The position numbers and the translations under genes were made by a program. The notes beneath the pieces were generated by a model that saw nothing but the letters and a program-made list of their open reading frames with translations, was not told where the DNA came from and did no database searches. From contig JANOBD010000208.1 of NCBI GenBank assembly GCA_031411495.1, positions 1-35,013 on the forward strand: a stretch of 35,013 nt of DNA. The letters are read 5' to 3'. Source of the stretch: JANOBD01 sp031411495 (lineage in GTDB: Bacteria; Planctomycetota; Phycisphaerae; Tepidisphaerales; Tepidisphaeraceae). Below are positions 9,001 through 16,663 of the stretch, piece after piece (position 1 is the first letter of the stretch; each line of letters begins with the position of its first letter).

Positions 9001-9208
9001 TCAGTCCGACGCGCACGTGAATGAATCCGCCGCCGAGGCCCCCTTCAGCCAGCAGATCCGCCTGGCGCCTCACCTCTTCCGGATCAATCGCTTCATTCCA
9101 ACTCCAGAACGGGACCGGACGATACGCAACCGGCGGATCTCGAAAGGCGTCGAGCAGGCTCATCTCGCTCGCGATCGCGAGGTCACGAGGGAAGGTCCGA
9201 TTGGTCAT
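6017..9208 (-). CDS. GH106-like protein, putative alpha-L-rhamnosidase (cytoplasmic)
   Basis: A 1063-residue protein starting at an ATG with GAGG six bases upstream. The N-terminal barrel has features I associate with the GH106 rhamnosidase group: PVPFWSWNEAIDPEEV (about 32-46), GGGFIHVRVGL, and YDEDRWPSG (99-107), followed by LAEFTDEPNAM and GHYMAEHT. The second half is beta-rich with galactose-binding-like sandwiches (EGENVIELTCN; GRLWLAIERLD). Members of GH106 remove alpha-linked L-rhamnose. There is no signal peptide, so it should act in the cytoplasm on imported oligosaccharides. It follows the first GntR/LacI regulator on the same strand after 104 bases and may be its target. The exact substrate is inferred, and a different GH106-related activity is possible. 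Confidence 0.75.
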   Translation of the reverse strand: MTNRTFPRDLAIASEMSLLDAFRDPPVAYRPVPFWSWNEAIDPEEVRRQADLLAEGGLGGGFIHVRVGLTTPYMGRAWWAAVDAAVDQCRQRGLKIWFYDEDRWPSGYSAGAVPLASEAFRMKGLLARAVEAPVPDDCVPIGAPVDGLQVYAWTAPLGNDWFHGTCYGDLLSRDAMAKFLEEAYASYHARYGHLYGTDVLAEFTDEPNAMHRSRLPRGLLPHTTQLAERFTEMHGYDPVPQLHLLFAEGPCAGRFRLHYFRTINDLFENSFSKQLGDWCREHGIAFTGHYMAEHTCYEQQLWGVKVMANYRHQDVPGIDHLFRQVSETVTAKQCQSVVNQYAKPRMLSELYGVAGGSLTFADRWWIASQQMCLGVNLLNPHLLLYTMSGCRKRDYPQNLFYQQPWWPLNRVIDEPLSRVCVALSRGRYVAEALIVHPQESAFVHWRTRSDRHSTDRGEKLKWEFEPVTPEVKPTIDALSAQLEAIMVTLFGAQRTFDYGDETLLADDGSVTTTEERPALRIGQMNYPAVIVPSMTTIAATTLTLLEQFQAAGGNVIRCGVAPTLLDGEPSTRLDQWTAALPTVTAAELPTALAGVVSPAVRAIDVPVEDAAKLYVHVRDIEDGERLVFLTNLHRTRSFETRVSLAGGFAFVERLDPITGDANLLTSTREANELAVTLPFAEAESHLLRLRRGQTDTSRMPAPARAAVRQRLAIPTASWTGRRLDDNALTIDTAQWREGETAAWSTHPAPILAIQQRLNQLKYDGPLGLRSTFRVAGLSAGRKAQLVVEHPERYSIRVNKSAVAYEGLPHYRDIRWLPIDVTELIREGENVIELTCNFRHGDLRNVHDPFGRYGTEIESMYLVGDFDVVGESTGELPVGEGWLRVGLPTPLVEEYRAGSLIVTDPRQTLTIGNTTSQGLPHYAGRIEFHARLPGDVLTTGGRLWLAIERLDCPVASVAVAGEIVGHFAVAPFEVDLTEAVRRGGDAVTITLYGTLRNLMGAHHRANGEEPSEHPHTFEPSYPEGANVAEWVRKWGDEGRPDVGWREDYTVVSFGDVGKMTVVVR

Positions 9209-9312
9209 GGCGCGCCTCGTTCAGGAAAGGGCATTGTCCTTCTGCCGAACTCGCAGAACAACGGGCGCAGCGTTCGAGCGGATGGGACGGGCGAGCGGTT
9301 ATACCGGAGGTC

Positions 9313-10464
9313 TCAGCCGTTTGCAGGCGCTGCAAGCGATTCGCCGTCGTCCAGCGTGCAAGGCAGGCGGAGGCCGGCGGGCGCCTCCTTGCCTTCGACG
9401 AGATCGCGTGCGAGCACGGCGAGGCGCGAACCCATCTCTTCCAGCGGCAGCCGCACCACCGCCGGCTTCAGGCCGAGCCAGTGCTCACACTGCGGGTTCT
9501 GGTCGAAGTGGATGACCGAAAGATCGCGGGGAAGTTTGAGCTGTCCACTTCGAACAAGCGGCCCGAGGAAGCGTGCGCCGCCGGCGCTGCCGAAGAGCAA
9601 GGCCGTGGGTTTGGTGCGGTCGATGAAGTTTTGCAGCAACGCCGCGCCCTTCTCTTCGTCGTCACCGCCGAGCCAGAGCAGGAACCGCTCGTCCGCTTCG
9701 ATCTGCGCCTCGGCCAGGCCGGCCAGATAACCGCGCCGACGGTCAAAAACCCATGGGATGGGATAAGGCGGCATCACCAGCCCGATACGACGGTGGCCGA
9801 GTTCGGCCAAGCGCTGTACCGCGAGTTGGGCACCCTGCGCACCATCCTCGTGTACTGCGGGGATTCCCAGCGAAGCGAGGAACGATCCGGTGCCGATACA
9901 ATGGATGTCGAGCCGGCTGCACTCGCCGATAAGAGGAACGCGGCGAGGCGGCGGCGCGATGAGCGCGAGCACATCCGGCCGCGTCTGCATCAGCCGCCGC
10001 GAAAGTTGCTTCACGTCGCCGTCCTGATCGCCGACAAGTTCGATCGCCACGCCCGCCTCGTACGCCGCGCGGTCGAGCCCGATGAGGACGGCGCGGGAGT
10101 ACCAGTCGTGCACGAGATCGCCGAGCAGGTAGATCATGACCGCAAGACGAATCGACTGTCGATGGTTCGTGCGCCCGCTCGGGGAAGTGGCCGCAGGTGT
10201 GCCGACGTGAGGCATCGTCACACGCGGACCGATAAACGTGCCGCTGCCGTGTCGACGCTCGATCCACCCCTCGCGGCTGAGTTCCTCGAGCACACGGCGC
10301 ACGGTGGGGCGGCTGAGGCTGGTGAGTCGCGTGAGTTCGTGATCTGAGAGGAATCGCGAGCCGACCTCGGGGCGTGTCTCGAGGAGGAACTCCACCAATT
10401 GAAGACGCAGCGCTTCGACCGACCCTCGTCGCGGCAGAGGCTTTTTGAGTTGGAATGCCTGCAT
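9313..10464 (-). CDS. GntR/LacI-type sugar-responsive transcriptional regulator (regulator 1)
   Basis: A 383-residue regulator. Residues 15-80 are a GntR-type winged helix (FLSDHELTRLT, SLSRPTVRRVLEEL, GWIERRHGSGTFIGPR). The rest is a LacI/periplasmic-binding-like sensor domain (ELVGDQDGDVKQLSRRLM, HEDGAQGAQLAVQRL, LGHRRIGLV, RPTALLFGS-type segment, PRDLSVIHFDQ). This fusion is the AraR/XylR-like arrangement, usually a repressor released by a sugar or oligosaccharide. It is a clear paralogue of the regulator at 24438-25625, with the same recognition-helix core SRPTVRR. It lies divergent from the GH43 gene and directly upstream of the GH106 gene, so both are candidate targets. The ligand is unknown. 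Confidence 0.9.
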   Translation of the reverse strand: MQAFQLKKPLPRRGSVEALRLQLVEFLLETRPEVGSRFLSDHELTRLTSLSRPTVRRVLEELSREGWIERRHGSGTFIGPRVTMPHVGTPAATSPSGRTNHRQSIRLAVMIYLLGDLVHDWYSRAVLIGLDRAAYEAGVAIELVGDQDGDVKQLSRRLMQTRPDVLALIAPPPRRVPLIGECSRLDIHCIGTGSFLASLGIPAVHEDGAQGAQLAVQRLAELGHRRIGLVMPPYPIPWVFDRRRGYLAGLAEAQIEADERFLLWLGGDDEEKGAALLQNFIDRTKPTALLFGSAGGARFLGPLVRSGQLKLPRDLSVIHFDQNPQCEHWLGLKPAVVRLPLEEMGSRLAVLARDLVEGKEAPAGLRLPCTLDDGESLAAPANG

Positions 10465-10500
10465 GAGAACTCAATCCCCGCGAACACCGTCGCAAAGTCC

Positions 10501-10529
10501 TTCAGCCGCTCTTCGAGAGAATGTATACT
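10501..10529 (+). promoter_or_regulatory. promoter of the GH43 gene, with GTATAC palindrome
   Basis: TATACT (10524-10529) is a good -10 element. The hexamer 17 bases upstream (TTCAGC, 10501-10506) is a weak -35. The GTATAC palindrome reads as a -10 on either strand, so it may also serve the divergent regulator starting at 10464. It could double as an operator. Confidence 0.4.
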
Positions 10530-10557
10530 CTTTTCCATTCGAACGCACTGCCGCGAA

Positions 10558-12402
10558 ATGCCACGAGCCACTTCGATCTTCAGGGCGTTTGTGTTGTGTG
10601 CAGCCGCAATGACAGCTTGTGCCGCATTGCCCGGTCAAGAATTGCCAGCAGCGCCAATGCCTTCACAAACGTCGACCACGCGACCGGCATCGACGGCCCA
10701 GACGTTCTGCAACCCGCTCGATCTCGACTACGGCTTCCGTGGCGGCGGCACGCACGCTTATCGCCACGGCGCAGATCCTGTCGTCGTGCTCTATCACGAT
10801 CGCTACTACCTCTTCAGCACTTGGGATCGACCCGGGTATCGCGTCTCCGACGATCTGATTCACTGGACCTACATCCCGTTCGATCCGTCGATCGGCATCG
10901 CCCCGGGTGGCACGTACACAGCGGCGGCTGTCGCGGTGATCGGAGAGTGGCTTTACTTCTCGGAGTTCGGCACCGCAAAGGCTCCCGCCGCGCTCTATCG
11001 CACGAACGATCCCGAGAGCGGCCACTGGGAAAAGGTGGCCGGCCCGCTGCCGCCCTACTCCGACCCGTGCCTGTTTTTCGACGCGAAGTCTCGGCGAGTT
11101 TTTATGTACCACGGGCTTCTCCAGCCGATCCGCGGCGTGGAACTCGATCGCACGACGTTCGCCGAAATCCCGGACACTCGGAAGCGGCTGATGGACGCAA
11201 TTGTGACGGTGCCGCGCATCCGGGACGGCTGGGAGGTCTGCACGTCGGATTACAGTGAGTTGTCGAAAGGCATGCGCGGCAACAAGACGTTCCTGCCGTG
11301 CCGCGAAGGTGCGTGGATGACCGAGCACAATGGCACCTACTACCTGCAGTACGCGTCGCCGGGCACGACGGTGCCCGGCTATGCCGACGGCGTGCTGACC
11401 GGCCCGTCACCGCTCGGGCCGTTCACATATCAGAATTACAGTCCTATTTCGCAGAAGGAGAGCGGCTTCATCACCAGCGCAGGTCACGGGTGCCTGTTCC
11501 AGGACCGATACGGCAACTGGTGGCGCGCGGTGACGATGTTGATCGGAGTGAATCATGTGTTCGAGCGCCGCATCGGCCTCTTCCCGGCCGGCTTCGATAC
11601 GGACGGCGTCCCGTTCACGCGAACAGATCTGGGCGACCTGCCGATCATTGTGCCCAAGGGACCGCGCGATTCAGCGGACGACTCTTTCCGGACCGGCTGG
11701 TTCGTGGTGTCTGACAGTTCCGCCGCAACGGCGTCGTCGTCACTCGACGAAGCGCACGCCCCGACGGCCGCGTTCGATGAGGACATCCGCACCGGATGGT
11801 CTGCAGCAACCGGTGACGCCGGCGAGTGGTTAAAGGCAGATCTCGGCGAAGTGAAGCCGCTCCGCGCGGTGCAGGTGAATCTGGCCGAGCAGGATGTGCC
11901 AACGGATGCCCTCGACGACGGGAATGCTTACGTGCTACGCGGCTCACGCGATGACAAGACGTGGTTCACGATCGCGGACCGCACCGCCGGCGCTACGACG
12001 CACGCTTACGTTGCGTTCGAGGCACCGATCGAGGCTCGGTACCTGCGAATCGAAAACGTCCGTACGGCCGGCGGTGGGACATTTGCGGTGAGCGACCTGC
12101 GCGCGTTCGGCATCGCCGAGGGTCCGCCGCCCTCTGCGGTCTCTGCGCCGCACGTCGAGCGCGATCCCGCAGACCGTCGCAAGGTAACGTTGACTTGGAA
12201 GCCCGCCGGCGCTGCATCCGGTTATCTGGTTCGCTACGGAACCTCGGCGGACAAACTCTATCAGCATCATTTCGTCCGTCCGGATGACGGAACGCACGTG
12301 ACGCTGTACGGGCTCAATGACGAGCCGGCTTACCACTTCCGCATTGATGCCGTGAACGACAGCGGCATTACGCCCGGCCAAGTCACGATGTCGGCGCCGT
12401 GA
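10558..12402 (+). CDS. secreted GH43-type glycosidase with discoidin and Fn3 domains
   Basis: A 614-residue exported enzyme. The start at 10558 gives a signal peptide (MPRATSIFRAFVLCAAAMTA) with a cysteine at MTAC that could be a non-canonical lipobox. The five-bladed propeller of GH43 follows: D73 in HGADPVVV, D169 in YSDPCLFFD and E250 in EGAWM fit the catalytic base, pKa-modulating Asp and acid. Residues of about 386-520 form an F5/8-type C (discoidin) carbohydrate-binding domain, and about 525-614 an Fn3-like domain. GH43 enzymes usually cleave alpha-L-arabinose, beta-xylose or galactose linkages; the specificity here is open. The gene is divergent from regulator 1 and convergent with the FAH gene. 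Confidence 0.75.
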   Translation: MPRATSIFRAFVLCAAAMTACAALPGQELPAAPMPSQTSTTRPASTAQTFCNPLDLDYGFRGGGTHAYRHGADPVVVLYHDRYYLFSTWDRPGYRVSDDLIHWTYIPFDPSIGIAPGGTYTAAAVAVIGEWLYFSEFGTAKAPAALYRTNDPESGHWEKVAGPLPPYSDPCLFFDAKSRRVFMYHGLLQPIRGVELDRTTFAEIPDTRKRLMDAIVTVPRIRDGWEVCTSDYSELSKGMRGNKTFLPCREGAWMTEHNGTYYLQYASPGTTVPGYADGVLTGPSPLGPFTYQNYSPISQKESGFITSAGHGCLFQDRYGNWWRAVTMLIGVNHVFERRIGLFPAGFDTDGVPFTRTDLGDLPIIVPKGPRDSADDSFRTGWFVVSDSSAATASSSLDEAHAPTAAFDEDIRTGWSAATGDAGEWLKADLGEVKPLRAVQVNLAEQDVPTDALDDGNAYVLRGSRDDKTWFTIADRTAGATTHAYVAFEAPIEARYLRIENVRTAGGGTFAVSDLRAFGIAEGPPPSAVSAPHVERDPADRRKVTLTWKPAGAASGYLVRYGTSADKLYQHHFVRPDDGTHVTLYGLNDEPAYHFRIDAVNDSGITPGQVTMSAP

Positions 12403-12453
12403 CGCGCGCTTCGACGCTATCCGAACTTCCGCGACATCGGTAAGACGAGCCAT

Positions 12454-13263
12454 TCATACCGGTTCATTCTCCACGGGGTTCGTCAGTTCGCCGATCCCTT
12501 CGATCTCGATCGTTACGAGGTCGCCCGGACGAAGCCAGCGAGGCGGCTTGCTTGCCATGCCCACGCCGTGCGGCGTGCCCGTGAGGATCACTGTGCCGGG
12601 CAGCAGCGTCGTGCTGCCGCTGAGGAACGCGATGAGCGTGGGCACGTCGAAGATCATGTCGCTCGTGGTCCAGTCCTGCACGCGTTCGCCGTTGAGGATC
12701 GTCGCGATCTTGAGTGCGTTGGGGTTGGGGATCTCGTCGGCCGTCACGATGCACGGGCCGAGCGGGCAGAACGTGTCGAAGAACTTGCCGCGGCTCCACT
12801 GGCTTCCGCCGCGGGCGATCTGCCAGTCGCGCGCCGACACATCATTCGCGCACGTGTACCCGAAGACGTGATCGAGCGCATCTTCCTGGCGGACATTCCT
12901 GCAGCGCTTGCCGATGACAATGGCGAGTTCGCACTCGTAATCGACCTGCTCGCTCGCGAGATGGCGTGGCAAGTAGATGGGCTTGCCGGGATCCTGAACG
13001 GCGCCAGGTGTCTTGAGGAACACGACCGGATATTCGGGGATCTTCGCGCTGGTTTCGGCGGCGTGACGGCGGTAATTGAGACCGATGCCGATGATTGCGT
13101 GTGGCACGACCGGCGCCAACCGATCGACGACGCCGACGGTCTCGTCGGTGACCTCAAAGGGTCCGACGACGGGATTTCCCTCGATGCGATGAAAAGTATT
13201 GGCCGTCGTCTGGCGGGCGTAGCCGGTTCGGCCGGCGCGGTCTTTGTAACGAATGATCTTCAC
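12454..13263 (-). CDS. fumarylacetoacetate hydrolase (FAH)-family protein
   Basis: A 269-residue enzyme with GTG start and AGGAG five bases upstream. It shows the FAH metal-binding pattern (E110 and E112 in DYECELAIVIG, D141 in YTCANDVSARD), FLKTPGA near residue 85, and the C-terminal LTGTPHGVG and GDLVTIEIEGIGEL. The family hydrolyses or hydrates beta-diketo acids. In oxidative L-fucose and L-rhamnose pathways a family member splits 2,4-diketo-3-deoxy sugar acids into pyruvate and lactate. Lying at the end of an operon with an alpha-L-rhamnosidase and two SDRs, that role is a good inference here. Other substrates of the family (catechol meta-cleavage products) are less likely in this context. 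Confidence 0.85.
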   Translation of the reverse strand: MKIIRYKDRAGRTGYARQTTANTFHRIEGNPVVGPFEVTDETVGVVDRLAPVVPHAIIGIGLNYRRHAAETSAKIPEYPVVFLKTPGAVQDPGKPIYLPRHLASEQVDYECELAIVIGKRCRNVRQEDALDHVFGYTCANDVSARDWQIARGGSQWSRGKFFDTFCPLGPCIVTADEIPNPNALKIATILNGERVQDWTTSDMIFDVPTLIAFLSGSTTLLPGTVILTGTPHGVGMASKPPRWLRPGDLVTIEIEGIGELTNPVENEPV

Positions 13264-13283
13264 GAGTCTCCTGCTGCTGTGTG

Positions 13284-13301
13284 ACAGGTTTTCGAACCTG
13301 T
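13284..13301 (-). other. intergenic TTCG-loop hairpin between dehydrogenase and FAH genes
   Basis: ACAGGTT and AACCTGT form a 7-bp stem around TTCG in the 88-base gap before the FAH start. It has no T tract, so it looks more like an RNA-processing or stability element than a terminator. Confidence 0.35.
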
Positions 13302-13351
13302 GTCCGATGTTCCATTACGAACGCGCTTATTCAGTACTGTCCCGTAGTCCT

Positions 13352-14302
13352 TCAAGTGTTCACGCGATTCTTGACCGGCTCGCCTCGTGTGAATCGGGCA
13401 ACTTCCTCGGCGGCCATCTGCTGAAGCTTCTTCAGGCTGAGCTCGCTGTACCACGCGACATGTGAGGTGAGCAGCGCATTATCGCACGAGCGGATCGGGT
13501 GATCGGCCGGCAGCGGTTCGGTTTCGAACACGTCGAGGCCGGCGAAGCCGATCTGCTTTGTCTTCAGCGCGGCCGCAAGCGCTTCGGTATTGACAAGGCC
13601 GCCGCGGGCGGTGTTCACGAGAATGGCCGTCGGCTTCATCGTCGCGAGGCGCTGCGCATTGACCAGGTGCCGGGTCTGCGGCAGCAGCGGCGAGTGGAGC
13701 GAGAGGATGTCGGCCTCGCGAAAGAGCTCATCAAGTTCCAGGCGCTTCACGCCCAGCCGCTCGAACTCTTCCACCGGCACGACCGGATCGTACGCGGCGA
13801 GCCTGAACTTGAACGGCCGCGCGCGTTCAAGCACCGATCGCCCGATGCGACCGAAGCCGGCGACGGCAAACATCATGTCGCGGAAGGCGGGCATCGGCGA
13901 GACCGGCGCGAGCTTCCATGTCCCGGCCCGCACGCGCGCGTCGATCGCGCCCAACTGCCGGCCGAGCGCAAGCGCCGTGGCGACGGCGTGGTCGGCCACC
14001 TCGTCGATGCTGTAGTCCGGCACGTTGCAGACGATCACGTCTCGCGCACGCGCTGCGGCGAGGTCAACATTGTCGACACCGATGCCGTAACGCACCACCA
14101 GCCGCACCTTTGGTAGCGCGTCGAGCACCGCCGCGGTGATCGGAGCCCACTGGACGATCAGGGCGTCTGCATCACCCGCGTGAGCGATGACGTCCTCTGC
14201 CGTCTTGCACTGACCGTCTCGCACCGTGCAGGCAGCGAGAATTTCGTGCTCGGGGTCCAGATTGGCGAAGGAATAGTCCGTTATGAAGATCTTCATCGGC
14301 AT
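13352..14302 (-). CDS. D-isomer-specific 2-hydroxyacid dehydrogenase (CtBP-like)
   Basis: A 316-residue NAD-dependent enzyme. The start at 14302 is preferred because AGGA lies upstream and the preceding codons are not conserved-looking. It has the Rossmann motif GFGRIG (149-154), the catalytic Arg233 in NTARGGLVN, Glu262 in DVFETEP and His281 in SHVAWYSE, all expected for the family. It follows the decarboxylase-family gene after 61 bases, within the same operon. The family interconverts 2-keto acids and D-2-hydroxy acids. A role in handling a keto-acid product of the pathway is inferred, and the substrate cannot be read from the sequence. Confidence 0.85.
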   Translation of the reverse strand: MPMKIFITDYSFANLDPEHEILAACTVRDGQCKTAEDVIAHAGDADALIVQWAPITAAVLDALPKVRLVVRYGIGVDNVDLAAARARDVIVCNVPDYSIDEVADHAVATALALGRQLGAIDARVRAGTWKLAPVSPMPAFRDMMFAVAGFGRIGRSVLERARPFKFRLAAYDPVVPVEEFERLGVKRLELDELFREADILSLHSPLLPQTRHLVNAQRLATMKPTAILVNTARGGLVNTEALAAALKTKQIGFAGLDVFETEPLPADHPIRSCDNALLTSHVAWYSELSLKKLQQMAAEEVARFTRGEPVKNRVNT

Positions 14303-14363
14303 GGCGTGTTTCTTTCCTGGGGTGTGCGGGGCAGACCTGCGGCCGGGCGGGTCATGACATGTC

Positions 14364-15101
14364 CTAAAGATAATCGTGGATGATCGATCCGGCGACGAGG
14401 GTGAACTCCCCCCTCCAATGGTAGCCATCGAGCATTTCGCGCACGGGCAGCCGATAAATCGGCGCCTGCACGTTCGGGCGAAGCTCCACCGTGCACGGGC
14501 CGGTCCAGCACTCGTGCACCTTCACGTCCGCAAGCGTACGGCTCGTGAGTTGCCGGATCGCGGGTCGGCCGTCAATGTGCGGGATGACTTTGTAGTTGAT
14601 GTTGACGCTGAAGTCGTAAGCGAGCTGCTTGAGCGTCGCGAGGTCGCCGCGCTGCTGCTTGTACGCCATCGTGCCGGTGACGATGTCGATGCCGTTGCGG
14701 CGGACTTTGCCGACGACCAGATCCTTCTTCACGCGCAGCGAAGGCTTGGCGAGCTTCTTGGGCTGACCATGTACTTCGCGTCCGTGGGCGAGGCCGACAT
14801 CGCTGTTGAGAAAGAGATATGGGCTGAATCCGCCCTTCGCTTTGCCGCGCAACTCGGCGCCGACCATCACGTTCGCCTCGCCGTACGCGCCAAGCCACTC
14901 CACATCGCCCATGCGGTAGATGTGGATGAGCACGATATCGCTGACCGGCATCAAAGGCGGCGGCAACAAGGCAGCGACAGCGGCTGGGTCGGTTCGATAG
15001 GCAAGCGTCATCACCTCCACATCGCGAAAGGTGAAAGGAAAGCTGGGCACGAGCGGCGCATCCCACGGGAACGACCACGCGTCTTCGGGTGTGTGGCTCA
15101 T
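14364..15101 (-). CDS. acetoacetate decarboxylase-family protein
   Basis: A 245-residue protein whose ATG overlaps the stop of the preceding gene (ATGA). It has the ADC-family signature HGQPKKLAKP with the lysine pair at K115-K116. In characterised acetoacetate decarboxylase the first lysine forms the Schiff base and the second lowers its pKa. Other family-like segments are FPFTFRDVEVMTLAYRTDP near the N terminus and GEANVMVGAELRGK. The superfamily includes decarboxylases and enzymes doing aldol or dehydration chemistry on keto acids. In this operon a beta-keto acid derived from a sugar is a more natural substrate than acetoacetate, but that is inference. Confidence 0.8.
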   Translation of the reverse strand: MSHTPEDAWSFPWDAPLVPSFPFTFRDVEVMTLAYRTDPAAVAALLPPPLMPVSDIVLIHIYRMGDVEWLGAYGEANVMVGAELRGKAKGGFSPYLFLNSDVGLAHGREVHGQPKKLAKPSLRVKKDLVVGKVRRNGIDIVTGTMAYKQQRGDLATLKQLAYDFSVNINYKVIPHIDGRPAIRQLTSRTLADVKVHECWTGPCTVELRPNVQAPIYRLPVREMLDGYHWRGEFTLVAGSIIHDYL

Positions 15102-15856
15102 CGCGCCTCGCCTTCCGCCAGCCGCGGCGCATGCGCCGGCGCGGGCTTGCCAACCCGTTCGTAATACTCGGCCGGAATGTCCTTCGGATCCTTGTAGATG
15201 TACCAGGTGCACGGGCCGGCTTCGTGCTCGGGGTACTGCGTTACCCGCATCGGATGGCCGTAATTTTCGATGGCCATGATCTCGTTCACCATCGAGCAGT
15301 GGGCGCAGTAGTAGCAGACTTTCTCTTTGCCCCAGGTCCAGCCGTGGGATTTCTGGCTGTAGCCAAAGAGATCAGGCCGCGGCTCCTGGCCGCTTTCGAC
15401 GCGCTGGCGCGCTACGCCACCACTTCCGCACGGAAGGAGTTTGAGAACGTATCGCTTGGGTTCGTCGACGATTTCGATATCGCCCTGCCGGCCCGGCCCC
15501 ATCAGGTGGCCGCGCAGGCCTTCGACCGTAAGCTGAAGCTGCGTCTTCACGTCGCTCGCCATCACCTTGTCGTAGCGCGCCTTGTAGTAGCTGCCCAGCA
15601 CACCGCGCATCGCCCTTTCCAATTCGGCCTCGCCGTAGGTGTTGGCGATGTACGTGAAGAACGACCACGACCAGTTGACGTACATGTCATGGACGACCTG
15701 CCATTCGAGCCGCGCGTATTCGGCGACACGCCTGGCCTCGGCAATGTCGCCGCGTTCCATCGCTTCGTAAGCCTGCCGCAGGGTGGAGATGCCGACCTCG
15801 CCGGGTTCGTCCTGGCGAAGGTCACGATTGATGAGTTGGGAAAGTTCGAGTCGCAT
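15098..15856 (-). CDS. unknown protein with CxxCxxC motif, co-transcribed with ADC-family gene
   Basis: A 252-residue protein that I do not recognise as a named family. The N-terminal half is helical and rich in aromatic residues (EWQVVHDMYVNWSWSFFTYI). The C-terminal half has C143 in LLPCGSGG, H171 in SHGWTWG, then C181, C184 and C187 in CYYCAHC and C216 in AGPCTWYIYKDP, an arrangement suited to a metal site. There is no signal peptide. AGGA lies eight bases before the ATG, overlapping the SDR stop, and its own stop overlaps the ADC-family start by four bases, so it is tightly coupled to both. A catalytic or accessory role in the same pathway is inferred. Confidence 0.7.
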   Translation of the reverse strand: MRLELSQLINRDLRQDEPGEVGISTLRQAYEAMERGDIAEARRVAEYARLEWQVVHDMYVNWSWSFFTYIANTYGEAELERAMRGVLGSYYKARYDKVMASDVKTQLQLTVEGLRGHLMGPGRQGDIEIVDEPKRYVLKLLPCGSGGVARQRVESGQEPRPDLFGYSQKSHGWTWGKEKVCYYCAHCSMVNEIMAIENYGHPMRVTQYPEHEAGPCTWYIYKDPKDIPAEYYERVGKPAPAHAPRLAEGEAR

Positions 15857-15865
15857 GAGATTGTC

Positions 15866-16663
15866 CTAGCAGGTGAGCATGAAGCCGCCGCACACGTTGA
15901 TGGTCTGGCCGGTGATGAACGCGGCCTCATCGCTGGCGAGGAAGGCGATCAGGTTGGCCACGTCTTCGGATTTGCCGAGCCGGCCCAGTGGCGTGAGCTT
16001 TGTCCAGCCTTCGACCAGCTCCGTCTTGGCCTTGCCGGTGGCCCCTTTGAGTTCCGCGAAGAGGTTGTCCCACATCGGCGTGTCCGTCACGGCCGGGCAG
16101 ACGCAGTTGGCCGTGATGTTCTTCTTTCCGTAGGAGAGCGCCAGCGACTCTGTGAGATTGGTTACAGCCGCCTTCGACGCGGCGTAGTGGGCACTCAGTG
16201 CTCGTCCTTTTCGACCCGCGTTCGAGCCGATGTTAATGATCCGCCCGCCGCGCGTTGCGTCCATCGCCTCCGCGGCCGCGACGCTGATGTGGAACAGCGC
16301 GCGTACGTTCACGTCCATGGTCTGATCCCACTCGTCATCGGGGATGTCCTTCATCGCCTTGAAATGGCAGACGCCGGCCGAGTTGACCACAATGTCGATC
16401 CGACCGACGCGGCGCAGCGATTCCTCGATCACCCACCGCGCGTCATCAGATTTACGAAGGTCGCGGTTGAGCAGCACGTGGCCTTCAGGGTGGGAAGTGA
16501 TTTCCGCGTCGAAGAGCGAATTGAGTCTGGCCGCGGTTCGATCAACGGCGATGACGCGCGCCCCTTCCGATGCGAGCCGCTTTGCCGCGGCGCTTCCGAT
16601 CCCGCTCGCCGCGCCGGTGATCACCGCCACTTTCCCCGCAAATCGTTTACGCTCGTCGCTCAT
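15866..16663 (-). CDS. short-chain dehydrogenase/reductase (SDR 1)
   Basis: A 265-residue classical SDR with TGAASGIG (16-23), NSAG in place of the usual NNAG, catalytic Ser147 in NIGSNAG, and Tyr160 and Lys164 in YAASK. D41 after the second beta strand (VIAVDRT) suggests NAD preference. The start overlaps the stop of the metallo-beta-lactamase-fold gene by four bases. Together with the second SDR it could provide the two oxidations of an L-rhamnose or related sugar pathway (sugar to lactone, and keto-deoxy acid to diketo acid). Which SDR does which step cannot be told. Confidence 0.88.
   Translation of the reverse strand: MSDERKRFAGKVAVITGAASGIGSAAAKRLASEGARVIAVDRTAARLNSLFDAEITSHPEGHVLLNRDLRKSDDARWVIEESLRRVGRIDIVVNSAGVCHFKAMKDIPDDEWDQTMDVNVRALFHISVAAAEAMDATRGGRIINIGSNAGRKGRALSAHYAASKAAVTNLTESLALSYGKKNITANCVCPAVTDTPMWDNLFAELKGATGKAKTELVEGWTKLTPLGRLGKSEDVANLIAFLASDEAAFITGQTINVCGGFMLTC

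Noticed and set aside
14357..14362. ACATGT between the ADC-family and dehydrogenase genes
   Set aside because: It lacks the flanking T and A of the other boxes and has no -35/-10 elements around it, so I treat it as chance.
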